Shown in pieces: positions 1-10,900 of a stretch of 64,000 nt of DNA (positions are counted from its first letter, which is position 1; each line of letters opens with the position of its first letter). This DNA is from Cryptococcus deneoformans JEC21 (Eukaryota > Basidiomycota > Tremellomycetes > Tremellales > Cryptococcaceae), in assembly GCF_000091045.1 (NCBI RefSeq), contig NC_006682.1, positions 610,001 through 674,000 of the forward strand, in the 5' to 3' direction. The notes under the pieces were generated by a model. That model saw only the letters and a program-made list of their open reading frames with translations. It was not told the DNA's origin and searched no databases. A program made the translations under genes and the position numbers.

Positions 1-272
1 GGCGGGCTGCACAATGGGCAGCTGATGTAGCTGCGGCGGCATCATACGGCGGTGGTGGAAGTGCTCAATGGGGTGATGCCAGCGGTGGAGCTAGTTTTGG
101 CGGAGGTGGATGGGGATCAGACTTGCATACATCAAGGAAACAAGGGGATGATGGCAGGAAGTTTGATACCTGGGACGATGGTGACGGATGGGAAGGTCGC
201 CAAGGAGAGCAAGGAGGCGAAGATGATAGTGGACGGGTCGTGTCCAGATACAAGCCTCCTCAGACTAGATAA
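1..272 (+). CDS. 3' end of a Gly/Ala-rich protein (partial)
   Basis: The window opens inside a reading frame that runs from base 3 to a TAA at 270-272. The 89 visible residues are rich in Gly, Ala, Trp and Asp, with GGGGSAQWGDASGG near the start and a charged, Gly-rich tail ending KPPQTR. No domain can be recognised from this tail alone; such tails are common in RNA-binding, kinase-scaffold and vesicle-trafficking proteins. The gene converges with the PAS-domain gene on the other strand, whose stop is about 320 bases away. The 5' part lies outside the window. Confidence 0.6.
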   Translation, partial: RAAQWAADVAAAASYGGGGSAQWGDASGGASFGGGGWGSDLHTSRKQGDDGRKFDTWDDGDGWEGRQGEQGGEDDSGRVVSRYKPPQTR

Positions 273-589
273 TTTGGATTTGTGGCATAACTTAATCTCT
301 CTAATTCCCCCATCTTTTTGGCTTTTACAGGTAGGTTTTTTATAAGAATATAACTAGTAGCGCATAAGTGAAAAGTTTCCGTCAAGAGAGAAAGTATGCA
401 TGTGTTTTAGCCTTGTGAAATGACAATCGATGCGTTAATTATTTGCTCTCGTAATGTTATACTACATAATAGTGGCACTGATATGGATTATTGATACAAG
501 TCCAGTTTAGAGATTGCAGATATGGACAGTACCCTGCACCCAGCTCAAGACATTATACTTCGTTTGCTCCTGGTAAAAAAAAAAAGATA
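273..589. other. Convergent 3' intergenic region
   Basis: About 320 bases lie between the stops of two converging genes. The stretch is AT-rich and includes an A-run near 574-585 just past the stop of the minus-strand gene. It presumably holds both 3' untranslated regions. No gene is visible. Confidence 0.5.
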
Positions 590-2141
590 CTATCCTGTCA
601 GATTTTCAATCGCCATAGCTGATGCCTTGCTGTTGGTGTTGTTCTCTAAGGCTCTGGGAGGCTCCGATGCTTTGGATTCTTCAGGAATCTTGGAGATAAT
701 GCAAGTTAAGCCGTCGCTGTTGGCGGTGAAGATACCCTCGACGAGGATAAATTCTTGTCCAGGCATGGAACGTTCAGACTCGTCATTGCCCTGAGGCCAT
801 ATTTCACCCGCAGGTGGAAGATCTGGAATCTAAAAAAATTGTAACGTATGAGGAGGTGAAACTATGGATATAAAAAGAACAGACATACCTTCAATACATG
901 AAAGGTCGTATAGCCATGTCCACCTGATCGCTGCTCATCAAACATGATTGGTGTGGACTTTTTCGCTGCTTCGATATATTTGCGAATACGGGGACGATCG
1001 GAGGGTCTGATGATGGAGTAGAATGACTGTTTGAGAAGCTAGACAGGATGCCATTAACAGTTTGGCGACAAAAAACTTTCTGGCTAAAAAAGGAAGCTTA
1101 CTGAAGAACCGTTGATGATCACGTCGTTGCTCACATAGATGACACGGCTGGTATCTGTAAAGCGGTCCATGATATAGAATGTCCGTGGAGTAGGTTTTGG
1201 AGGTTTTGGCCAAGGATGGTTAATGTCGATGGTGGTGATGGACTGTGGAGATGATGTCTGAGGGGCGGACGATGACCATCGCTACGCAGAGAGTCAGGTA
1301 AACTCAAGCAAAGTATGGGATGAGAATATACCTTGACAGAGAATCGACCTTGAGAAGCCGGGGAGACCTCGATCACTTCTCTAGCAGTAAGGGCTTGTTC
1401 TACAGTCTCGTCAGTCGATCATTCTCACTCTTTCAATAACCTCTGCGTACGAAGTGTACGATGACCGTCCACTGCACGTGTGTACAGCGCCAAGGACATA
1501 TTATACACAGTATAGCTGTCACTGGAGTCAGTCACTGTCCATCTTGCCTGATAAAAAAACGCACTAGGAGCAACAGCACTCAACGTAGTATCCTTCACGA
1601 TGAAGAACCCGGAAATACGCCACACAGGCGGTCCGTTCCTCCGTCAGAGCTTGACTAAACAGTTACCATCAGTGATCCATCCCGCTTTCCTCTCAGAACA
1701 TCCGCCCAAAACATTCTTTGGACGATAATGATCGGGGGAATGACGTACTAGTGGATCTGTCGCAAAAACGGAACTTCATCCGGATGAAAGATGAGGTACA
1801 CGGACTTGCCAATCAAATCGGATGGGGTGTATCCAAGAATATCTTGCATCGACTCTGATACATAATTGAGCTTCGCCTGAGATGGACAACAAGTCAGTAA
1901 GTGTAAAATTTGAGCAAAGTTGATTGTGGTCAAGCAAAGTCTAAGCACTTGAACTGAAGGATGAACTTACTTCTTGGTCTGCATTACACACCACTAAAGC
2001 CGAGAGGCCCAACTCCTCCTGCGAAGCTTTCAAACCTCTTGAACTTGTTCGTGGTCCACGGCTGGACGACGCGGAAGCGCTGGATTGAAGGGAAGGCGAT
2101 CCTGAAGACAATCTTCGTTTGCCAAGAGTTTGAGCAGGCAT
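590..2141 (-). CDS. Small PAS-domain protein
   Basis: Eight exons (2141-1971, 1876-1749, 1654-1565, 1521-1451, 1399-1332, 1281-1102, 1038-889, 829-590) splice to 365 residues in one frame, with GT..AG ends throughout. Residues about 50-150 are a clear PAS fold: a core with LNYVSESMQDILGYTPSDLIGKS, then HPDEVPFLRQIH and a REGYYVECCCS strand. A second, weaker PAS-like block begins near PRTFYIMDRFTDTSRVIYVS. The Cys of a LOV flavin site (GRNCRFLQ type) is not seen, and there is no GATA zinc finger, so this is not a complete White Collar protein. The layout resembles fungal sensor/adaptor PAS proteins. The ATG is the first in frame after an upstream stop. What ligand or signal it senses cannot be told from sequence. 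Confidence 0.8.
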
Positions 2142-4846
2142 CCCGGGAAGGTGAGAAATTGCTGAGAAGCGTGAAATTGTAGGTATGGGAGGGCTGACGA
2201 GAGTGATTTGTAAGAAACGCTTTATCCTTTCTAATCTTTTCGCTGCCTAGCCTTTAAGAAACTGTGCTAGAGTTTGTGGCCGCCTTGGGATCGCCAGAAC
2301 GAAGACCAGTTGAGCCAATGTAGCCGCGATCACACTTGCTGCCCCTGATAGGTAAACGGAGGGCTATAACTTTGACGTTGTATAGAGATGGCACTGAATA
2401 GAGGGCAAGAATGCGTGTCGTAGGTGTGTTATCAATATTCGTGCGCTGCTGGCAGAGACGATCGTGTGGACTCCTGATGCGGCGGGCAGATGTGTAACTG
2501 AAGAGGGAGAATTTTCAGGAGTTGTGCCGAAAGTTCCACTCTAATATGTCAAATAAGGAGTTGGCCGACAGGGATCAGGGAACTGACGTATGGTGTAGAG
2601 TAACAAAGCACCTTTGCAGTAGATACAGATGTTTTCAAGATGCATGATTCGATCTCTCCTTGGCCAGATTTCCCGGAGCAAGATCAACTGTTCAACAATA
2701 ATAACCGTTCTTATGCTCAGTCTCACGTCTTCCAGGGGCCGCGCAGCTGATGAGGCTGATGACTAAACGAACTGCAAAAGTCGTCGTATAATTAATAGAG
2801 ATCTAGGGAATTATCTGCATCAGCTCAGTCTAGGAACCGGCGGGCGGCGCCAATTTTTGTATTTGAGAACCGTAATCGGCGAATTTCAATCACAAGTTTC
2901 ATTCATATACAGCAGTTGAAGGCACTTGTAGGCTGTAATTATTAGAGACTCTATCCCACCAGATTAGAACCTGATTTCGGCGTCCTTATCTTATAGGAAG
3001 CGCTATATCAGGGTTTAATCATGTAATATGAGATCTCTTTTTTGTCTTTCGTATTTCAGATTAAGTGCAATTACTGCGTTGCATACGTCGTTAGCTTGAG
3101 AAGCTACTGGACATATGATTCTATAAACCGCAGCACGGGAAGCAGAAAAAGAAAGAAAGAATAATTAAACGGAACTGCATGAAATAATCAATTGCTTGAT
3201 TTGTTGACCGTCTTGCACCTTCGCATTCACGGGCAGTGAGCCGAACTACTACCACTGCAAAGTAAGATGTTCATGTCCTTTGATTGTCAACTTAGCCCAA
3301 GTTGACCTCTTTGCCTGCTGATTCCGATGTACTGTCGGCTATTGCTAAACATCCCGTACATGTTCCATCCACATTCCATACGAGCAGGAAGAAAACAAAG
3401 TTCATTTTATACGTGAGTCACCTCAAAAATCGAAAAAGCGGAAACACCGGAGGTTTGCAATTTGGGTCTAGAGTTGGTGTTTGTACTCGTTGCATCCGTC
3501 ATATCATCATGCACACACACCTTGATAAGCCTCATTATGACAAGTCTCCTTTTTACTACATATCATGTGCAGGTTGCAGAAGTTTAATACGGCACTTTCA
3601 AGCATACAGCTTCTTTCAAAATTCAATCAGGTGTGGTCGGTTCTGCCTTCTGTGCATGTTATTTCATTCCTATGCATGCGCTTCACGTCATTAGTCATTA
3701 ATAGTGTTGTTATTGATGAATGAGGAGTGATGAGAGTCACTGATGAGGTTGAGCGAGATCAATCGGTTACAGTTGGCGCCCGCTGTATGTCGGGCCATAA
3801 TAGCCGAGGAGCGATCGAAGCTTGTCCTGTCATACGACTCAGCTGTACGCGTACGTAGCACAAGGGATGATACCTCTTTCGCCACTCTCACCATCTCATC
3901 ACCGTTCTTTTATATCCTCGTTTTTCTGCTTAGCTTCGACAACCACGCCCAAGGGCAGAAACATGAATGCAAGCGGCATACATCATCATTCACCATCGTG
4001 TCCGACGTACATGATTACAGCAGACGGTCAAGGTAACTGAATGAAAGGAAGGAGGTCATACACAAAACTAGCTTGAAAAGCAACGACTGCGTGGCTAGCC
4101 GAGTCATGAGCCGTGAAGTATTTGACAATCTAGCTAGATCTTCCACGGCTATTATCCCAGATCTCAGGAAGCTTTATACCTCGAAGCCTTATGAGATAAT
4201 AAAAGGTCTAATGTTGACGACGACCGGGTGTCGGGGACATAATTATGTACACGTCTCCCTTGTATTATGACTCCACCGCCGGCAGAACAGCAGCAGTTAA
4301 AAACAGACATGTGATTTTTTTAATAACTGGTAGAATACCAAACAAGACACGACCATTCTTCCCCATCATCATCATCAACTTCTTCAAGCCTGTATTAGGC
4401 TGCAGATTGATTGGAAAGAGAAAAGTGAGGCCCAGCAACTTGCTGTAGTGGTTCCCAGCAGCTCAGGGGCAGACCAGATAGGTGAGACACGAAGCACAAC
4501 TTGGGTCGAGATCCTTGTTGTGACGGATCGATAGTTTTTCCGATTTTCGTTCTGGCGCTTTTACCTTTTTGGCAGCTCGGCGGCCTCAACTCGGTGTTCC
4601 CACCAGTCTTCGGCGGCGTGGTGCGGTGGTGGTAAATAATCATCACCTCTGGGTAGTTTACGTAATTGTATTTGTTATGACATCATGCTTCCGATGAGCT
4701 GTTCGATTTCCTGCGAACGACAAACGATGGACTCCGATGAGGACGACAGCAGTTAGGAGAAGTCAGACAGATCCACGGACTCAGCAAGCTAGCACTTACT
4801 CGGGCAACATTTACTTGAAGCTATTATTGCAAGAAAGACAGTCAAG
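2142..4846. other. Intergenic region, divergent promoters
   Basis: About 2.7 kb lie between two divergently read genes. The reading frames here are short, use atypical codons and lack splice signals that would join them. Part of it must be promoter and 5' leader for both neighbours. I see no supported gene, repeat or tRNA. Confidence 0.4.
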
Positions 4847-6206
4847 ATGCCCTCTGAACTTCTGCATCTGCCGCCTTTGTATGCTATTGTGGGCCTTTAT
4901 CGTTTGGCAACCGATCCCTCTATTAGAACTCCGGTTTTGGACAAAGTTAAGCATGCTGCCGTACGAGGGATTGTTGTGGGAGGTGTTTACACCGTCTTGA
5001 GCTGGAAAGCTATGGAATGGTTTATACGGAAATTCCTCATTAGTGGAGGATGGTGGAAGAAGGGAGAGGAAGTGTTGAAAGATAGTGTTGACGGCTCGGT
5101 CCAAGTGGGACTTGGCAAGTTCTCACTAAATTTGAATGCTGTTCTTTGTGAGTCCTCATAATTTACAAAGGGAGATGATATGGTGCTAATAAAGATATCA
5201 GACACCCATCTCCTAATTCTTTTGCCTCAACTCAGCTCGATCCTACGTTTCTTCATCTACAAAAACCTTAAGATTGCTCGTTCACGAGCTTATGCTTTGA
5301 CTGTTTCTTCGAGACGCAAACCTGCAGAATTCTGGTCTCAAGTGAGAATGTCTCATTCTCCTGGTAACGTAAAACTAACTTTGAAATCCATGTAGGGATA
5401 TATTGAAGAATGGGCTCATCCACCCCAAATTCAGACCGGAGAGCTCGACAAAAATGGCCGAAGAGTGCGAAGGAATGCAAATTGGATCAGCTGGATTTTG
5501 TGGTGGCCTACTCAGTTGGTAATGCGTAAATGTAAGCATTTCAGGTCCTCGACTACTTTCATCTGTTAAAGCGCTATCGTAGACCTGCTCCTTCCTTTAT
5601 CACCCTCTCTCCCTCTCCTCTCACCTCTCGTTACCTCCGTCCTCAAGTCATTAGCAACTGCCGAATATCTTCACCGACCCTATTTTGAGATGAAAGGTAT
5701 GTCCAATGACGAAATATGGAGATGGGTGGAGGAACGTAAATGGGCATACAGGGCTTTTGGGTTTGCAACTTCCCTTTTGGAGAGTGTGCCCATCATCGGC
5801 TTGTTCTTCTCCATCTCTAACAGAATCGGGGCAGCAATGTGGTGAATTCTACTTCTCCAAATGCAAGACCATAGACGGGGTTGACAATGTTTATAGGGCT
5901 TTCGACCTCGAGAAGCGTCAGCATTTGTTCGCAAACAACATTATTCAGCCTCTTCAACCCGACCAAGTAGGTTTCTACGGTATGGGTCGAGTAGACGACC
6001 TCGGCGTCGATATCCAGGAAGCGGAGGACGAGCTCGAGAAAAAGTGGAGCCAGAAGAAACGCGCTGACGATGAGTCGGACAAGCTGGAAAGTATTAAGGC
6101 CTCTTCTCTGGAGCCTGCTGTTGCTGGTAGCAAGAGCGATATCCTTGAGCTTCATGGAGGGGACATTGGCTTGAAGGGGAAGGACAGGGAAACCGGCGTT
6201 TTGTAG
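4847..6206 (+). CDS. EI24/Rrt8-Lds-like multi-span membrane protein
   Basis: Five exons (4847-5147, 5202-5341, 5396-5525, 5583-5841, 5897-6206) join to 379 residues. Several hydrophobic segments are visible (IVVGGVYTVLSW, THLLILLPQLSSILRFF, SWILWWPTQLVMHLLLPL, FGFATSLLESVPIIGLFFS). The stretch from the last of these into NRIGAAMWAFDLEKR matches what I recall of the EI24 family, which in yeast includes Rrt8/Lds1/Lds2 of the outer spore wall and lipid droplets. The C-terminal 90 residues are hydrophilic and acidic (EAEDELEKKWSQKKR), probably cytosolic. An ER or lipid-droplet location is inferred from the family. The last intron contains an in-frame stop, so unspliced RNA would give a truncated protein ending just after AAMW. 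Confidence 0.7.
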
Positions 6207-6370
6207 CATAGCGTAGGTCACAGCATATTCGTAACTGTATAACGGAAAACACGATGCAACGGTGCGTAAGAAGGTTTTTCTTGGGTTGTTCATTGACTTT
6301 ACTTTCCATACAACAGCCACGTTGGATAATAAATGCCACAGACTATAACGCTAGCCCGGCGGACTTATTA

Positions 6371-7991
6371 CTATCTTTGCCGACCAAAGCTTGGTTTGGG
6401 GCGCGCTTGCTTACGGATTGGCATGAGATTTTCCTTAAACCCTTTAGGGTCATGCCTGTTCCTCCCATTCCCGTCTCCCCCTTCGCTACTACCACTGGCT
6501 GTACTCGGATTTTTGGATTCATTCTCTTGCCAAATACCCCCTGGTCCAGAGTGCACCTTCTTCCGAATAGGCATAAGGTTACCCTTGAATCTCTTTGAAT
6601 CGTATCTATTCTTCCCCCTCCCCTTTTCTCCCCCTTCATTGCCTCCAATTGCAATTTCACTAGCCCCACTGATTTTTTCTGTTTTGAGAGCTCTGTCGCC
6701 GCATAATGACGTGGATGACTGTTCAGGTGAGCTGGGCAGCATGGATGGAGTTGCGGTTTCTGACTCCTGTTGACTAGGAGTTGACTCTGCGCTGCAGGCC
6801 AATGAAGTAGTAGATGGAGCTTCCGGTGAACTATTGGTGATTAATGGGGTGCTCCTGACAGTAAGGGACGGTGTACTTGACGTTTGTGGATTTTTGTCCA
6901 AGTTGTCGTTAGCAGAGGATGGAGATGAAGTGCTGAATGTCGACGAAGGGATTGCGGAGGATGACTCTGAGCTTTTAGAAATTGGATTGTTCTCTTTTTC
7001 TGTTCGCTTCTCCTTCTGTTCTTTATCATTTTTCTTTTCCTTCTTGCTCCTGGAACCTGGCTTAAATTTGTCTTTATCTGGTTTATTTTCCTTGCCTTTT
7101 GATGTTGTCTTGGGTTCTTCGCTTTCATCATCTTTGGGTTCTTCTTGTTTTCTCATTTCTGCGGCCTTTTCAGTTGGTTAAATGCCTCCTAACACCTGCT
7201 CCGCTGATCTAAACCTACTTTTCTTCCCTCACTTGGTTCTCCAACAGTACCACCGCCTTTGGGTTTAACTTCCCTCTTCTCTCTGGAGTTACTGCTGATA
7301 ACGGGTACCGAACCGATATCTTCAAGAGGTATTCCCCTTCCTCTCAGTTTGATGGTAAGCTAATAGCCAGTTACATCAGTTTTCGACTCAGATCTATAAT
7401 AAATAAACTACCCACAAAGCCACCTTTATCGTCCCTCCCAAGCCAAATCCCTAACAAGGCCGTCGTCTTCAAACATACCACCAGGGTGAAGAGATCAGGA
7501 TGCACGAGTAAGAAGGCGACGAATTCAATCATGGTACCGAAGATGAAGAGGGGCCAGTAGTGCTCAAGATGCTGAGCATGTTTCTCGGAAAATGTCGGGT
7601 GAACTATGAGAGGAGGTGAGCACCACTGAGAGTAAAAAGCATGGAAGCATACTGACAGTGATATTGCAAAGGGATTGCGAGATCGAAGATGAAGCCGAGT
7701 ACCAGAGAAATCTCAACTTGCTGCATCCTCAAGGTCGTCCAAGCAATCACGAACAAGATTGAAGCAAATACAAACTCCCATAGCCCTGTGAGATCAGTCA
7801 AATGGAGTATGACGGATGCGAGCCATCCACCGGATGCGTGTAGCTTTACAGAAGGATGTATCTATCAATGCCAGACGCTTAACCTAGTTTCTTGTCATAC
7901 TTACCCAATAGAATCGAAAGTGAATAGATTTCCTGGCAATGTCATACCCTTTGCCTCCGATACTATCCAGGTGGTGACCAAAAGCTGACAT
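6371..7991 (-). CDS. Four-span membrane protein A, charged C-terminal tail
   Basis: Five exons (7991-7905, 7861-7657, 7603-7416, 7359-7219, 7165-6371) splice to 471 residues. Residues 1-29 are a soluble head (MSAFGHHLDSIGG). Four hydrophobic segments follow: LWEFVFASILFVIAWTTL, VEISLVLGFIFDLAIPLQY, LFIFGTMIEFVAFLLV and LFTLVVCLKTTALLGIW. The last 280 residues are hydrophilic and of low complexity: Lys/Glu-rich, then Ser/Thr/Pro-rich, then two imperfect copies of a KRFKGNLMPIRKK / KGFKENLMPIRKQ element. I do not recognise a named family. It is clearly paralogous to the gene at 58.5-60.2 kb: same intron positions and phases, an exon of identical 188-base length, and shared FDLAIPLQY and HPDLFTL motifs. 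The start ATG is the first in frame. Confidence 0.75.
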
Positions 7992-10900
7992 TCAAGCTAA
8001 TGCTGTACAGTGTCCTGTAGGGGGCATCATACGCCACCATAAGCCAACTATAGAGAAGGCCTGTTTTGACATTAGAAGGGACAGTAGATTTGACTCACCT
8101 GCATGGGAATCACTATAGGGGGAAAGTAGCTGGTTGCGTCTCAGCGAGAACTACAAGTAAGCCCCCTCCCACTCATATATTAATACCGACAAGGTGATGG
8201 GTCATTATACAAGGCGATGCATCCTTTGTGTTGATTTCAATGGCTTGAAGTTGACAAAGGAGACAACACTTCATGATGCCGACACCGGCCAAGAGTGTAA
8301 GGTAAAATCACCACCTCTTATCGAAGGGATGAAGCAGCAGGCACAGGATGGAAATTCTTCCGATCCCCCCCCCAGCGGTTAATCGTTACATACTACCTGC
8401 CGCTCCCTTCATTGGGAGCTATATATCTCATTTAAGCGTCCAATACAACACATGGCATGGCAGTAAGAACATGCAGTGCCAGCAATTGATCAATTTGCTC
8501 ATCGTACTAGGCCGCAGCCGTGCTAAAAAACAGTCCACCCAGCAGCCTGCAGTACCAAGAAGGACAAGTAACTGCTACTGACTTGCGCCTGTACATAACC
8601 CCCACATTGCCGAAGACAGACCTCTTGGATGTAGTGTTCGCAAGGGGAAGAAGAAAGGCAACGACTGCGGAATTTGCGGATAATACTACAAAATACTTGC
8701 AGGCAACATCGATCGTGCAACATACTGTACAATAATATCGACACAATCTCAAACGAGATAAACGATCCTAAACATCGTAGAAAGCTGGGTTATTAATATT
8801 CGGACCAGGGACCGAACGCCGCACCAAGCCACCCGGAACATCCGAAAAGTCCACCGGTGGAAAAGTCGATGTTTTCTCACGTCGGCCCACTTCTTGTTCT
8901 TCTTCCTTCTTTTCGATATCCTTTAGCTTTTGAGACTCAAGAGCTCGGTTGGTCTTGAAATATCTGCTCGCGTGCTTGCTCTACTCCAACACCTTTGCAG
9001 CTCATATGTTATCACACTACTATAGAATGACAACATGTAAATTGTACAGACCAAGAAGTTATTATATAGAAGAAGAGTTAGCCTAGCTTGGGGCGTTGCA
9101 GCAGCAGCAATAATTCCAATGATACGCCGGCGATCCGGCGTCGGCTGTAGGCGGTGGCTTCCTTTGCAGGAACGCGCCAACGGGAAGGAACGAGAGATTG
9201 CCGAGCATCCGTCTTGATAATGGTCCACAATTTGCCTAATTCGGTGTCGGGGACGCCCTTTTAATAATTGCGACTAATTATCCATTGCACCCGAAAAAAT
9301 TCGACACCCGAAATCTTCTCTTATGGGCTTTTCGCTGCCCATCATCTCCCGTCCGGACATTTGTATGGTAAGCCGTTTGCCTATGCTTGCAGTCTGTGGT
9401 ACAGGTATTTGCCAACTGCGCATGGACAAGGCCAATTTGGCGTCTTAGTACGTAGTAGTAGATATGAAGTTCATGACGCAGCAGTACATACACAGTAACT
9501 AACGAAAGGCTGAAGATTCTTCAGTATCGTTGATGAGAGAACAACGCTCCAACGTTCAATCGGCGCTATGTCATCTTGAGTGATGATGACTCATAGTACT
9601 GGTAGCCCATTAGTGAGCACATGCATAGTGACAACTTTCAAGCAGATGCAAGCCCTGATTTCTCAGATTATCATGCTATTCTCTGTTCGACTTATTATTT
9701 GTGGTTACTTAATTGTTTGGTTTCCCCATGGAGACCGTAGGCACCTGCCGCCCTGTCTTGCTAAAAGATGCGCAGCCCAGACAGGGCTAAAAATCCGCGA
9801 CATGAATAGAGACCCCCGGGCCATGCAGTGAAAAGCATATCACCCCACACATATATTATCAACCCTTGTAAGTATCAGTTACCAGGTTCCAGGATGCACA
9901 GCGGTCAAGGGTTAGTTACTGGTTATGCTCTAATTGAATCTTCTTTTTTCCCCCTTCAGTTCGAAATAGCGTTCTTCGCCGTCTTCTTCTTTTCTTGACG
10001 CTCATTCTTCATTTCCTTTCTTTTTCAGGACTCCAAAGTTACATCTTCCTGAATTTTTGTTTTTCAATTAAACCGAATGCTGAACGGTATTTGTGAAATG
10101 TGAATGATGCGGACACATATATGGATGTCAGAATTACTCACCCGGCGCCGGTAGCTGCATATAGGCTACAACATGATGAGCACATAGACTTTCTTTGAAG
10201 CGGCACTGTCGGTTTACGAACTGCGTAAACAATCAACTTGATGTTTAAAGTTTAGCCAGCCACTGTACCATCTATGGTCCGGTCTATGAAGTTCGCATTC
10301 CACATTCTTCTGCAATCTGCATAAGTAGCGAATTGCTAGTACCTTACTGATGGTTGTTAGGCGACTAAGAAAGGAGGAGAGATAAGTAGTAAGGATCATT
10401 ATTCAGCACCTAGTATTTAGTATTCAGAGCATGGAAACTTCGGATATGAGATAGGTACCTTAGTACGTTACTATAGGTCGTGGAGCCTCGAGGCACTACC
10501 AAAAAGGGCCGAAATCAGCATTCTGCAGCCCACTGGCGCCAGCCAGGTAGCCGACAACCAGAAGATAGCAACTATCATGAACCCGCAGCTCAACGAAGAT
10601 TGAAGGAAGTGCCTCGTTCCTGGAGAGCTCCGAGTCTTTCGGAGTTCCAAGCTTGTTGCAAGAGCGCCTGTCCATTTCCATCCGCCCTAGGCACTCAGTT
10701 TATATTACCATTATCTCCCCTTGGCCAGCTTAAGCAGTCTGCCCCACCATCCTGTCGTGTCGTGCGGCATGCATGCCGAGTGTTCAGAAGAGTAGGTAAG
10801 CCTTCAACATGTAACATTAATTTGCTGGATGTACTACGAACTACTCACAGAACACGAAACAAATCACCATCCGTAAGTTCTTATTTACTGTACGACGATC

